Shown piece after piece: positions 9,621 to 19,997 of a stretch of DNA of 27,553 nt. Below the pieces are notes generated by a model. It did not search any database. It was not told the DNA's origin and saw only the letters and a program-made list of their open reading frames with translations. Both the position numbers and the translations under genes were made by a program. Positions within the stretch are counted from its first letter, which is position 1, and every line of letters begins with the position of its first letter. Where the stretch lies: contig JAQGAU010000476.1 in the NCBI GenBank assembly GCA_034698045.1, positions 1 through 27,553 on the forward strand, written 5' to 3'. Source of the DNA: Paramacrobiotus richtersi (Eukaryota; Tardigrada; Eutardigrada; Parachela; Macrobiotidae).

Positions 9621-10945
9621 TTACCGTAAACATGAACTATTCAGATGAAAGATCAACAAAACTTTCTTTCTGATGCAGATAATCACCAAGGGAATCTCCA
9701 AGAGCACCCAAACAGCCGCTACTACCATCACACTTTGATAAATCATCACAAAGAACACAGATTCAACTCCCTTCCACACTTCGATAAAAAGCTTGGCAAG
9801 CACATTGACCACGCTAGCCACTTTCCCCTCGGCGATCAGGTCGGCGGCCACATCGGACAACACAGCCACAATGCTGCCTACCCCGTGAACAGCTGTGCTA
9901 ACCGTGTATGTAACCCGTGTAATCAATCCTACAGTGTACAGAATGCTCCAGTCAATATTCGCGGGAATGATGAACGCGGGATTGTACGATCAAAGACTGC
10001 TGATCCACGGACTGCTGAGAAAGATCTCGACAAACATCATAAAATCGGCATAATCGCCAGTGACAGCATAGGGCGTCAGGCCTTGATGGCCCAGCAAGGT
10101 CAGCAAAGTGTAGAACAGACCGGTTCTTGTTAATTGCCACATGCCCACGTTCCAGTCGTGTCGTTGCAGTTGCTGCCGATTGATGCGGGCCACGATGGAG
10201 CACTTCCAGGCGTAGGCCATGATGACCAGCGGGAAGACCGCATTTCGCACGTTAAGAACGAGAAGCTTGTAGAGAGGAGTGGAAGGGTGGTAAACAGCAT
10301 GAAATGGCTGAAAAAAAGAAGGGTCATGTAGCCCTCCGGTTGTAGCCGGAGATACCAGCGTTTATCATTAATCCAGAGAAAGTCTGTCAGTGAAGTTGCC
10401 TTATTATTCTCAGTGCGTTACCGCGAGTTTTAAGACTTATGTTTTGCAATCGCTGTTCCTGCAGTTTACGGGATGAACCCTTTACCACGTCTTATACAAC
10501 GAACTGGCAACGCTCTCGTATTGCGTCTTGGTTCACAATCACAACCTCGCGCGCGCAGCCATGTTACACTCCCGTGCGTGGCCATTTTATTACGTTTTTA
10601 GCGCTCGCTAAGAAACCGTACTACGCGCGCAAGTTGCTTTCAAGTACAGTATGTATGGTAACCCAGTAGGTATACGTACTTTGTTAAAGGTATGGCTATC
10701 GTCAAAAGCTAGCTATTGCTTGTACACACTAGACTGCAATATCGTGCAAATCCGAAAAGATGGTCTTTAATCTTTAAATGTTTAAGGATGCAGAATTCAG
10801 CATTTACAGTTTCTGACTTACTGACAGAATTGAGCACAAAGAGCAGCCAAGCCAGAAACCAACTGGCGATCCCCATCCACTTGATGACCCCGTTGACCCG
10901 GCTCACTGCAGCGCCTCCAAAGTTTCCTACAAACCTTATGATCAT
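9621..10945 (-). pseudogene. B3: B-type gene with three lesions
   Basis: Exon 1 (10822-10945) encodes VIKWMGIASWFLAWLLFVLNSV with a GTAAGT donor at 10821. The B6 start ATG-AGC-CGC corresponds here to GTG-AGC-CGG, so the usual start is lost, although an in-frame ATG exists at 10945. After the acceptor TTTTTTTCAG, exon 2 (from 10307) has one extra base compared with other B genes, which shifts the frame. The conserved frame reads FHAVYHPSTPLYKLL, VRNAVFPLVIMAYAWKC, VTGDYADF, SSPWISSL, then TGA at 9990-9992 where B6 has GGA (Gly). It continues SYNPAFIIP and two membrane segments to TAA at 9621. The intron is 514 bp. C-terminal KKVLLIF resembles B6. Confidence 0.7.
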
Positions 10946-12184
10946 GATTTTGTTGATCAAATTCAACTAAGGAATAAAATAGCAATCTTTCGCACGTCAG
11001 TCTTTTGGAATACTACTGTATACATACCAATAAAAAAGAAGCAGTTCCTTTGGTGGTGCAGCTAAACTAACTGTCGCATATTCCAATCGTTTCATCCAGC
11101 GAGAGCCGCATATGCTTTAGTACGAATCGGTATTCGCTGGAGGTGAATACCTAACGTTAGTAACATATACTGATTATAAAAAACATTTCAAGCTGTTAGA
11201 TGCACGAATGGCATTGTACGTTCGCAACGATCGAATGGGATGCAGAACTTCCGCGGCGGAAGTAGCTGCAAGCTGCAAGAGTTCACGTGGTTTACGAGCA
11301 ATATCATTCAAACAGCGTCGTGCGGTCTACCTGGAGGTATGTCATTAGAGACGGAACTGAATCAGCCAATCAGGATCAAGTCCAACCAACCAACCGACAT
11401 TCCGTTCCAAGTTGACAGCTGGCTCGCCTGTTAAGTACTGCGAGACTGTAAAACCCATGCCAAGCATCTCGGGACTACTGGTAATAGGTTAACTGTTCGT
11501 ATCGATTAGTAATGACTCATACAGGGACCAGTTATATGCCGTGCTCTGCACACCAGGTTAACTTCCGCTTGTGGAAGCTAAAACATGGGAGATTTACACG
11601 TTTGAAATGAGTGGTGGAAGGCAGTAGCATTCCTATGATTTAAGTACGTTGTGGGCCGAGACGCTTGTTGGGATGCACTTGCCAACACATCCTGCTGCTA
11701 CGCTTTTGCCATTACGCATGTACCATACTTACACGATAGCGGCTCTAATCTGACTCGCTACAGCCTACCGCTACAACCTTTAATAGGAAATCGATATTCC
11801 AGCCGAGAAATACAGCCAGTATGAAATCACATCTTTTGCTATTTGAGTATACAAAATGCAAAAGCATTACATGTTGCGGTGCATTATGTGAAGGAGGGCA
11901 GTTTTATCTACAGTACCGGATACATATGCAATGCAACACGGTACAGCTACGACCATTGTGTTTGAAAACGTTTCTTGAAGAAGAAACTGCCTGCACAAAA
12001 ACACGATCTGCTTACCACTACGATAGTACTGAGACACCAGAGCGAATGTACATTACCGGAACTGAGTCACAAACGTTGTGAACCAAACGCCACCACATAT
12101 CGTGGAATTGGTCAAGCGTATGAATCGAATGGAACGTACAATATGCGTTGCAGTTTATTCGAAGAGAATCAGCATGATCCACAT
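10946..12184. repeat. B3 upstream flank with block Q
   Basis: Block Q at about 11620-11840 matches 1100-1300 and 15780-16080: GCTTGTTGGGATGCA, then GGAAATCGAT at 11786-11795, then GCCGAGAAATA. Bases just 5' of B3 exon 1 (10940-10980) parallel those 5' of B5 exon 1. From 12010 to 12184 there is sequence that also underlies the aberrant B4 tail. No gene is assigned. Confidence 0.5.
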
Positions 12185-13358
12185 TCAACGGGCAATGTTC
12201 CTGCATGGTGTCATTGGTTCGTTTCCCGATAGAGCGGAACTAGAAGAGCTGTTTTTGGTCGTAAAACGATTTGATTTGTGCAGTTTCATTTCAGTTTTAT
12301 CGTTAATAACAAATCGGTTTGCGGTGTACTGTATATCAGAATATTTATATTCATTGAAAAGCAATTGTACGGTGCGTAAGTTCGTTGAGAAACTGCAAAA
12401 TAGGCAAAATAGTACAGATAAAACGATGTACGGAGGGTTGTAAGGACCGAGACCACTAATCCACGGGTTAGTCAGAAAGGCCTGTCTGAACTGCGGAACG
12501 GATTCTGGGTCGCCGCGAAAACTAAGAAAGTCTGACATGACGCGGCCAATCAAGAGCCAAGTAGAGTAAACGCAGCCGATGAACGCTATATGCACAGATA
12601 ATCTCCCGGCTTTTCTTCGTCTTTTCTTTTTCTTCAGTGCTTGGGCTCCAATTCGGGCTCTGATGCGGCATTTCCAACCGTTAATCAGCATAAGTACAGG
12701 AATAACGGCGTTGCGAAGATGGAGAGTAAGGAATGTGTACAATGGCGTGGACGAGTGATAAACAGCATGAATAGCTACAGAAGAAAGCTCCGCCGTTATC
12801 AAAGTTATGGAAATGAAGCATCATTAATACGTTACACATATGTCTTACTGCATACAACTTGCGATAGATTAGTGATATTCTTACTATTTAACAGAGCCAC
12901 AAATCTTTAAAATATATATCAGCACAGTTCCAAATTTTAAAGGTCGTACGACCATTTATTTTGCTTTTGTATGTGATGTAAACACTAGCGTGTATGCGCT
13001 TCCGAAACTAAGAAAATGTAACTTTTCGCGCGCAGCGCGAAGCCAACGAACGATTTCGATGTAAAACTACGAAAATACAGGCAAAACTGAGTGTTTTTGT
13101 CGTTTTTGGACACCAAATTTAAGGATTTTGTGCGCAAATATCACTTGAAACTCGGTTTTAGTTGAAGTAAAGGGGGGAGTATTGGTAACTTTTGAGCACA
13201 TCTTGCAATCTATACGAGCACAAGTCCTTTAATACCAGCACATTTTGTGCTTTACCAGCACATGTTTTGTGGCCCTGCTTACTAATGGCGTTGAGTATCA
13301 GCAGTAGTCCGGCCATAATCCAGTGCGCGAACCCTATCCATTTTAGCACTCGATTCAT
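12185..13358 (-). CDS. B4: B-type membrane protein with a replaced C-terminal half
   Basis: Exon 1 is 13283-13358 (MNRVLKWIGFAHWIMAGLLL, ending NAI, GTAAGC donor at 13282). Exon 2 is 12185-12774 after TTCTTCTGTAG. The joined frame is open for 221 residues: IHAVYHSSTPLYTFLTLHLRNAVIPVLML, WKCR, a strongly basic loop KKKKRRRK, a membrane segment, and NPWISGLGPYNPPY. Just after this (near 12424) similarity to the other B genes ends. About 65 unrelated residues follow, lacking the two C-terminal membrane segments. The intron is 508 bp, against 88 and 103 bp in B1 and B2. The basic loop suggests that this side faces the cytosol. It may be a truncated pseudogene despite the open frame. Confidence 0.5.
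12860..13275. repeat. Extra sequence in the B4 intron
   Basis: Compared with the short introns of B1 and B2, the B4 intron has about 400 additional bases. They contain a hairpin TTCGCGC/GCGCGAA with a 3-base loop (13025-13041) and a near-direct repeat, TACCAGCACATTTTGTG (13233-13249) and a 2-base-longer version (13253-13271). I could not define terminal repeats or a target-site duplication, so a mobile origin is only possible. Confidence 0.35.
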
Positions 13359-14351
13359 GATATCATGGAGGAGGCATCCAGGAATCGTTTACAGATTCGG
13401 GAATCAGGAAGTAGCAGTACAGCATTACTAGCACAAGTCGAGATCACAGTGTTGTTGTTAGATGAGTGATCGTTAGTTGAATTCTGGTACAGCTGCAGCA
13501 GCAGCAGGAAATCAGGACGTAATGACATTGTAGAGTCGTGCTGACATTTGCAGCAAGTGGAAATTCCATGTACCAATCCCAAACGATTCGGGCGAGCCGC
13601 GACTTTTAACCTGCGGTAACGATCAAGAAATATCATCAACACTTCTAACAACTGTACCAGGACGGTAGAACATTTTGTTGTAGTACGTAACAATCGTCCA
13701 TCAACTGCAATTAATTTAAATCTGAACAACGCGTGATTATGTACGAGCTGCTGGGTAAGCTACCGTAATATACCACGAAAAATCATCGTGCTGGTAACGA
13801 GAAGCTGTCGAAAACCGAAACAGATTTCCGACAAATGTGACGTCAAAGTCATCGGCAGAATTGCACATATTCTAATGGAATTTTCAAGGTATGTTTGCAC
13901 ATGTTGTTCATGGTTTCATCGCGCGTTGCAACATGTTGAACTTCGGGGTCTGGCAGCTGGCGACGGCTGTTTCGTGTACATTGCAATGACGAGTTCTCGA
14001 TAGTACGGTTATTAGTACCGTTTTTTCTGAGCTGTTCAACACCGAATACATACAGGCTGCCGATTCCTTCATATAGTTTTCGCACTGCAAAGTAACGTTA
14101 TGCGTTGTTCCAGCCGTAAGCAGTACTACTGGATAAAATCCACTTTGTCTACTCTTCCGTAATCGGTGGCGCGCGCTTATGTTAAGCTTGCGGCTATCAC
14201 CAGTAATTTAGTGTCTAAGGAATGCGCCTCATCGCATTTGATACAGTTTAATCGGCGATATGTGACACACAAAGCAATAAGATCAGTGATTCGGTTTGTT
14301 TTACATCAAGCGACTATAATGATTGTTACGTACTAAACCGTAAAAGAACGT
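13359..14351. repeat. B4 upstream flank with block P
   Basis: This is a diverged copy of 8413-9260 and 264-870. Shared landmarks include CGTTAGTTGAATT near 13473 and ACTGCAAAG near 14092 followed by a GCGCTTATGTTAAGC stretch. No conserved reading frame was found. Confidence 0.5.
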
Positions 14352-15374
14352 TTAACCAGTGAAAGACGAAGTGCAAACTATCCCAAAAGGTGCGTTGCAT
14401 TCACACATAAGCACAAGTCGCATTCTAAAGCGGTCAGTGGTGGAATGTAAGAATTCCCAAAAGTCGCCGATCACAACCATACTCTCATAAACAACCGTTA
14501 ACAACGTATACTTCGCTAGTGTAATGATGCTAGGGATCTCGGAAAAGAACTTGCGAATCCCAGTGACCCCGGTGGCCACTGTCTCCTCACTAGTCAATTC
14601 AGTGGCCAATTGGTTAAACTGCAGCACACCGCCGCCCAGCACCTTAATATGAAGACTGGCACTGTATGCGGTTCTCGTTAGCAGTCCTACAATCTGCAGG
14701 CCGCTCCAGTTATGAGGGACACTGAAAGAGGGGATAGCATTAGCATAACCCAGACCACTAAGAAAGAGATGGAAAGCGGCGTCATCGCCGGGTACGGAGT
14801 TCGTCTTTCATCCGGCCGGAAGCCCAGCAGGGTAGTGGGACAGAGGGGACCTAGCATCATCAGGGTAGCGGGGACCAGAAAGAAGGAGTGCAGTCGCCAT
14901 ATGGAGAGCTCCCAGTATTGTCGTTGAACATGGTCGCGGGTGATACTCTGCGACGCAACACTTCCAGCCGTGGACAATCATAGAGGCAGGGATGACCGCA
15001 TTTCTAAGGTAAATCAGGAAGATTTTGTAGAACGGATTAGAAGGATGCATGGCAAACAACATGAATAGCTGCAAAAAGAAGTCTTTCAGCAAACGTAAAA
15101 CTATACTGTTATGGATTTGGATTCAGTTAAACGGTTATGGATTCTTTCGTAAAGGTCAAAAAAGTAGCGTCACCCTTTACAGTTGCAAAACGCAAGATTC
15201 TGGCGGCCTCAAAGCTACCGCTAGGTTTTTGTGATAACGAGAACCATTAGTATATGATTAGTACAGATACTGACGACTGCGGCTACCGAATTCATTGCTG
15301 ATAGCATTCAGTATAAGCAGCGGTCCACCCAGATCCCAGTTCGCGATCGCCATCCACTTAATCACCCATGCCAT
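14352..15374 (-). pseudogene. B5: B-type gene with several frameshifts
   Basis: Exon 1 (15299-15374, MAWVIKWMAIANWDLGGPLL, ending LNAI) is followed by GCAATG, so the donor is GC instead of GT. Exon 2 starts at 15068 after TTTTTGCAG. The correct phase begins IHVVCH and then must shift (near 15040) to read HPSNPFYKIFLIYLRNAVIP and HGWKCC. It shifts again near 14950 (VQRQYWELSIWRLHSFF) and again near 14830 (VPGDDAAFHLF, NWSGLQIVGLL, then the last membrane segments to TAA at 14352). At least three frame changes make this a clear pseudogene. It is closest to B3 in exon 1 and flank. Confidence 0.7.
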
Positions 15375-16596
15375 GGCAGAGCCACTAAAATTTCACTAAA
15401 AGTTTTACAGATAGGATTTTGTTGACCAGATTAAGCTAAATCGGGAATGTTGCCTATGATGCTATCTGCAAATACCAGAGACGGCAATCTGTGAGGTCAA
15501 AATTAAATCGAAACCAAGGGCGTTTGAAGAGAGCTGGTTCGAATACAAGTATTACTGTGTACACGTACGGCACAAATTATACCCGATGATCCTTATTAAA
15601 TCGAGTATTGTAGCCGTTTGAGTTCCCATCAGCAATCGATAATATCAGAACCGTTTCCCGTATTCACTGTCAACCGGTTATACCGGAAGCGGTGCGATAC
15701 GACCGGTTTACAAACAAGGTACGTATCCTGCTCCTGCAGACGATAAAACCTTCATATGAGTTGTACTTCTACGCTTTTTTAATGATCGCGACATGACGCT
15801 GTTACTCCCATGCAGCATAGACGTGCATTCTTGTTCTATGCAACTGACAGTACACAGTATGTCAACAAGGCATGCACCATTCGCAGTACTTCTATCAGCT
15901 CTAATCTGACTCGCCACCGTTTAAACATAAGGAAGCTAGTAATACATACAGCCAAAGAATACTGCGACCGACCCGATGGTGCAGGGGTCCATAACAGGGT
16001 TTGCTGCTGGCACCTACGCATCGGAAAATCGATGGTTGCTTCAGTGCACGACTGTTCACAACACATGCTAGGAAACAAAGCGGCAGTTCCGGTTCGGCGT
16101 TTGTATAAGTCCTGTCTATTCATATTTAATCAATAGATTTAGAAAAACATAGCAGTCCGATTCTAGCAGCTTTTAATTAAACTACAATACGGAAAGGATA
16201 TGCGTGATTGAGGAATCATGTCGTCGGCAGCGTTCGGCTAGAGTTGGGCCTATAAAATCACAGGATTCCTTTGGCGGCTGTTGGAGCCACCGTTGATTCT
16301 AAGCAACAAAGAAATGGGTGGTTTTTTGGCCATCTTTTTGTCTTGGAGCAGAGTAAGCGAGGTTTTTTTTCACTTCATTCCAAAAGTGTGTACTAACAGT
16401 CTGTAGTATTCTAACGGCTAACCAACCAAATAATATTATCCCGTTGTGCCTGTTCATTGTGTACCCGGTGTCATGCGTATTGGTACGGTCTATCACGTGC
16501 GGCATACACATCAAGATGATCTTTTGTTATTCAACCACAGCCCGGGTAAAATACATCAAAGCGCTCAACAGTTCTCCATGTCATACTAGGTTTTCC
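15375..16596. repeat. B5 upstream block Q and the B6 3' flank (block R)
   Basis: About 15780-16080 is block Q (compare 1100-1300 and 11620-11840), with GGAAAATCGAT at 16023-16033. About 16230-16580 is block R, which recurs at 27370-27553: the 18-base string at 16246-16263 is identical to 27388-27405, and later AGCCACC, TTGGTTGTTTT-like and CCGGGTA stretches line up. No gene is supported. Confidence 0.55.
16246..16263 (+). promoter_or_regulatory. Perfect TATA-like string, duplicated at 27388
   Basis: GGGCCTATAAAATCACAG is followed by an ATTCC. It lies 3' of B6 and points antisense into it. No + strand gene downstream is recognised, so promoter activity is only possible. Confidence 0.3.
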
Positions 16597-17640
16597 TTAC
16601 AGCAAACATGCAGTATTCATCTGAAAAATTATCAAAAGCACTTTCTTTTTCAAGCAGCTAATCACAAAGGTCACGTCCAAGAGTTGCCAAAACGCACCCA
16701 TTACAAGCATACCCTTATAAGCGGTCGTCAACAGAAAAAACACAAACGGTTCATGAAATTCGGCAAAAAACTTGACTAGCATATTCTTTAGGCTGGCCAC
16801 TCGTCCCTCATCGATCAGTTCAGCGACCATATTGTCAAATATCGCTACACAGCCACCCACGGGCGCCAGAGCAAAGCTGGTCGTGTACGAGAATTGGGTT
16901 AGCATTCCGACAATCTGGAGGACGTCCCAGTCAACCTTGGGAGGGATGATGAAAGGGGCATTGTATGATCCCAGACCGCCGATCCACGGGCTGCTGAGAA
17001 AGATCTGTGCGAATAATGGGAAAGCGGCGTAGTCCCCGATTACAAAATACGGTGTCGATAGCCATTTCTGTTGGCGCAGAAAGATAGGAACACTGTAGTA
17101 CAACCCGATGGTTGATATTCGCCACAATGCAATGTTCCAGTCTCGTTGGGATATCTGATCGCGATTGATACGGGCCACAATGCAGCACTTCCGTCCGTGG
17201 GCTATTATAATGACTGGGATGATGGCGTTTCGAAGATGAAGAAGCAAGAGCTTGTAGAGTGGACTGGAAGGATGGTAGACAGCATAGATCGCTGCAAAAT
17301 ACAGTGCGGTAGTCTTAGCCTGTAGAGCTGTTTGGCTGCTAGATTCCTCTAGTTCTAAGCGTCTAACGCTCCTTCAAAATTCAACTACTACTCCTTCCAA
17401 AGTAGAATTCTTCGTTTGTTTTATTTTGCAGGTGACAAAAGGCAACGTTCTGGAGTTTTAGGATTAATAAAACGTTTCAGAGATCATGGTAATATAACTG
17501 TATGTTAACGCTTGGAATGCAACATTTGGCTAACAAGATTCCGAGCTTCTTTACTCGGGCTTACTGATAGTATTAAGCGTGAGCAGTAGTCCAGCCAGAA
17601 AGTAGTTCGCGAACCCAGCCAACTTGAGCATGCGGCTCAT
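16597..17640 (-). CDS. B6: intact B-type multi-pass membrane protein, 256 aa
   Basis: Exon 1 is 17565-17640 (MSRMLKLAGFANYFLAGLLL, GTAAGC donor). Exon 2 is 16597-17291 after ATTTTGCAG; the intron is 273 bp, phase 1. The frame is open over 256 codons to TAA. Hydrophobic segments lie at about residues 5-25, 38-57, 79-97, 149-175 and 208-235. Conserved points are L45-R-N-A48-I-I-P51, K60-C61, W82, V109-I-G-D112, P127-W128, Y135-N136 and W147. Exon 1 aligns without gaps to the last 29 residues of A-gene exon 1, so the A-type first membrane segment is missing or lies in an undetected 5' exon. This is the best B-type template in the window. Function is unknown; a plasma-membrane receptor or channel-like role is only a guess. 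Confidence 0.75.
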
Positions 17641-18963
17641 GGTAGCGTTGTCGAAGGCTCCCAATACCTCTGCAACAGTACGTTTGCTAGCAGTATTCCA
17701 GTAAAATCTGATTCAACAGTTTTACATTTACGCGTCATCGAGGGATGCGTGGTAAACTGCTTGCCTTAACTTTAGTGGTTATTTACCGTAAACGACCGCT
17801 TACGTTGCAAGAAGTGGTGTTATTCTTGCTGTGTAATCACTTGCTGCACTTATTTCTCAGAGGCACATTGTCGAAATTCCGGTTTCTAAAAAATCAGTAC
17901 ACTAAAGAGTTCCGTGCTGAGCAACGCGGTGCTTGGAAATTAATCAGTGTTTTGATGGTAAGGATGAGAAATCTCAGTAAACTACAGGTTAATTTATTAT
18001 TAGCGTACTGAAGCAATGCTAATTGTCTCATGAAATGGATGATAAGCGCTTCCGTACTGTTTGCATACACCTGCAAAGGCTTGATATTAGCACAGTACCT
18101 ACGTTGATATACCGGTTGTTTCGAAAGCAGTTATGCGAACTACCGGGTGTATATCTCCGTATTGGTTCCTGAAAATCATCGAAAATCGATGGTTGATCCG
18201 AAACCTGTTCGATGCGCTCCTGATTGTTAGTGTAACACTGTAACGTATGCCGACGGATACAGCGTGTTGGGTTCTTTAGCACGATGTTATCATGTTAACA
18301 AACTGCTGTACTGTACTTCCATAAATTTCGAGCAACAGTAAGTCACATTTCATGGTCGAGTAGCGCCTCGCCAGAAATAAATGCGAAGTTGATGGATTGC
18401 AGCAACGAGCAATCTACAGGTATACCGTACAACGGTCTGAGCGGAAAAATCGATCAGTTGGAAACCCAACGCACACATGGAAAAGGGCTAACGATCCGGT
18501 GTATTACGTACATTTGCTGTGTTCATGTTATATGTTGCACTGCGCTAGGCGGCGCTATGTGATACAGATTGCTTTTACTTTGCAATATGTGCTTTTTCAG
18601 TACTGTTTGGCTAGTCTACAATCACGCTTTTAATATCTGCAGTAAAAATGAAATGCACATCAAAGCAGAACAATAACAGCAAAGAAACGAAATCAGTCGG
18701 CTAACTGATAATATGACCTGCAGACTAAAGACTGACGCCGATAATCATACACAAACGAATATATATGAAAGGGACAAGATTAAGCAACCGCATTCCTAAG
18801 GATTCATTAGGGTCTGAAATACATACAAGCAATCCAGTAAAATATGAAAAGAATACACCACTTTTATATGAATGGATGAACCACAACAACCAAACGCCCC
18901 CATGACTTATTAATATTTCGATTAGGAGAAACAGCAAACACCTCTGACGTAAACAACTATGGG
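17641..18963. repeat. B6 upstream flank and A3 3' flank (block S)
   Basis: The parts at 18060-18270 and 18330-18740 are repeated at about 20660-20900 and 21225-21815. The stretch near 18610-18720 is especially well kept at 21690-21800. GAAAATCGAT occurs at 18181-18190, and a similar GGAAAAATCGAT at 18443-18454. A reading frame near 17830-18076 aligns with one near 20390-20560 at DNA level, but the frame is not preserved, so it is not taken as an exon. The A3 3' flank (18830-18960) recurs before A4 and A5. Confidence 0.5.
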
Positions 18964-19815
18964 CTAAACTCTGACACATAGCAGGTCCAAATTGGTGTCC
19001 GTGCTCTGTGTATGAACACCTTTACTGGGTTTGGACGTTTCGGACGTTTGGAACCAGCGGTTGTGCTGTTCTTCCGACACACCATCCAGCAAACCACGAA
19101 GAGTAGCGCCCCAAGAATATACGACCAACCAGGGAATCCCTCCATTGTAAATATAGCTCATAATGTCCTTCACAGTCGTTAACCAAGTCGAACATTCGTC
19201 TGACAGTGTTGACCGGACTGGATTACCAACGCTGTAAAATGTCGGGTCGTTTCGAAAGTTCTCCACGAGACACGGAATGAGTCGTAAGTCTCCGATGACC
19301 CGGTAGCATCCACAAGAACCGTTGCCGAAAGAGCCGATCAAACAGGCGCCAAGACAGATCGCACCGATTAGCCATACTTTCAACGAGGATTTCAAGCGGT
19401 CCGGGAACCCAAGTGTACGGTATTTTGCATTCAGGCCGTGGCATTTCCACACGTATAGAATTATCAGCAAAGGAGTGACAGCGTTGTACAGGTTGTGGAG
19501 CACGTACCCGTTCAATGAAGTCGATGGTGGATTTGTTGCGAAAATCACTGCAAAGAAGAAAGTTGTTCATTGTTGTCATTCTAGCTGTTCTATGCCGTGT
19601 TACGTACCAGCTGCATTCAAGGGGAACAGCGCTACTCCAATGAGCAGATTACAGACTCCAAAGATATTCAGTAGAGTAGTGCTTTCAATATTGGAGAAGG
19701 CTAGGGACGTTATAAAGACCCGCATAAAAGTACCATCTCTGCCAGAAATTGTGCTCAAAACAAGAGCAATACCAAGAGCATAACTAAAGGTCACAAAACA
19801 TCGAAGCCCATCCAT
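18964..19815 (-). CDS. A3: intact A-type multi-pass membrane protein, 263 aa
   Basis: Exon 1 is 19608-19815 (MDGLRCFVTF..., donor GTACGT at 19607). Exon 2 is 18964-19547 after TTCTTTGCAG; the intron is 60 bp, phase 1. The joined frame is open for 263 codons to TAG. Exon 1 holds two hydrophobic segments ending FPLNAA. Exon 2 holds YVLHNLYNAVTPLLIILYVWKC, then KVWLIGAICLGACLIG, CYRVIGD and a final segment ending VVYSWGATLRG. A hydrophilic tail of about 45 residues with GVSEEQHNRWFQT follows and is strongly shared with A4 and A5. Five membrane segments are predicted by eye. The promoter elements are at 19867-19879 and 19984-19997. Confidence 0.75.
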
Positions 19816-19866
19816 GATGAATACCTATGCGACACGAGTCTGACGGACAAACAATCAATGCTGCAT

Positions 19867-19879
19867 GGGGTATTTATAA
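19867..19879 (-). promoter_or_regulatory. TATA-like box of A3
   Basis: On the minus strand this reads TTATAAATACCCC, about 55-65 bp before the A3 ATG. The matching positions before A4 (near 22990-23001, ACAAATACCCC) and A5 (near 24748-24756, ACACATACCC) are kept in a degenerate form. Confidence 0.5.
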
Positions 19880-19983
19880 CAAAGTTATGCACCGCCGAGC
19901 AAACTGAATGTATGTATCAAGGAAGACTCGAAAGGAGCCGGTGAGCTATCCGGAATCGATATGTATTATTAGCTACAAACTGC

Positions 19984-19997
19984 TTTAGAAAATCGAT
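19984..19997 (-). promoter_or_regulatory. A-gene upstream element (A3 copy)
   Basis: TTTAGAAAATCGAT in + strand reading, 169 bp before the A3 ATG. It is identical to the copy before A4. A second shared stretch, GAGTAAAGCGATGCA, follows at about 20033 and is also present before A5. Confidence 0.55.

Noticed and set aside
2203-9992. TGA read as a sense codon (recoding or variant code), because TGA occurs inside A1 and B3
   Set aside because: The TGA positions align to different residues in paralogues (Gly in B6 for B3; a variable loop for A1). Other lesions exist in B3, and A1, A2 and B4 end at TGA.
12078-12443. 121-residue + strand reading frame antisense to B4
   Set aside because: It is unusually long, but I recognise no domain, and its end overlaps conserved B4 coding sequence on the other strand.
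12860-13275. A transposon in the B4 intron
   Set aside because: No terminal inverted repeats, target duplication or transposase frame could be defined, so it was kept only as extra sequence.
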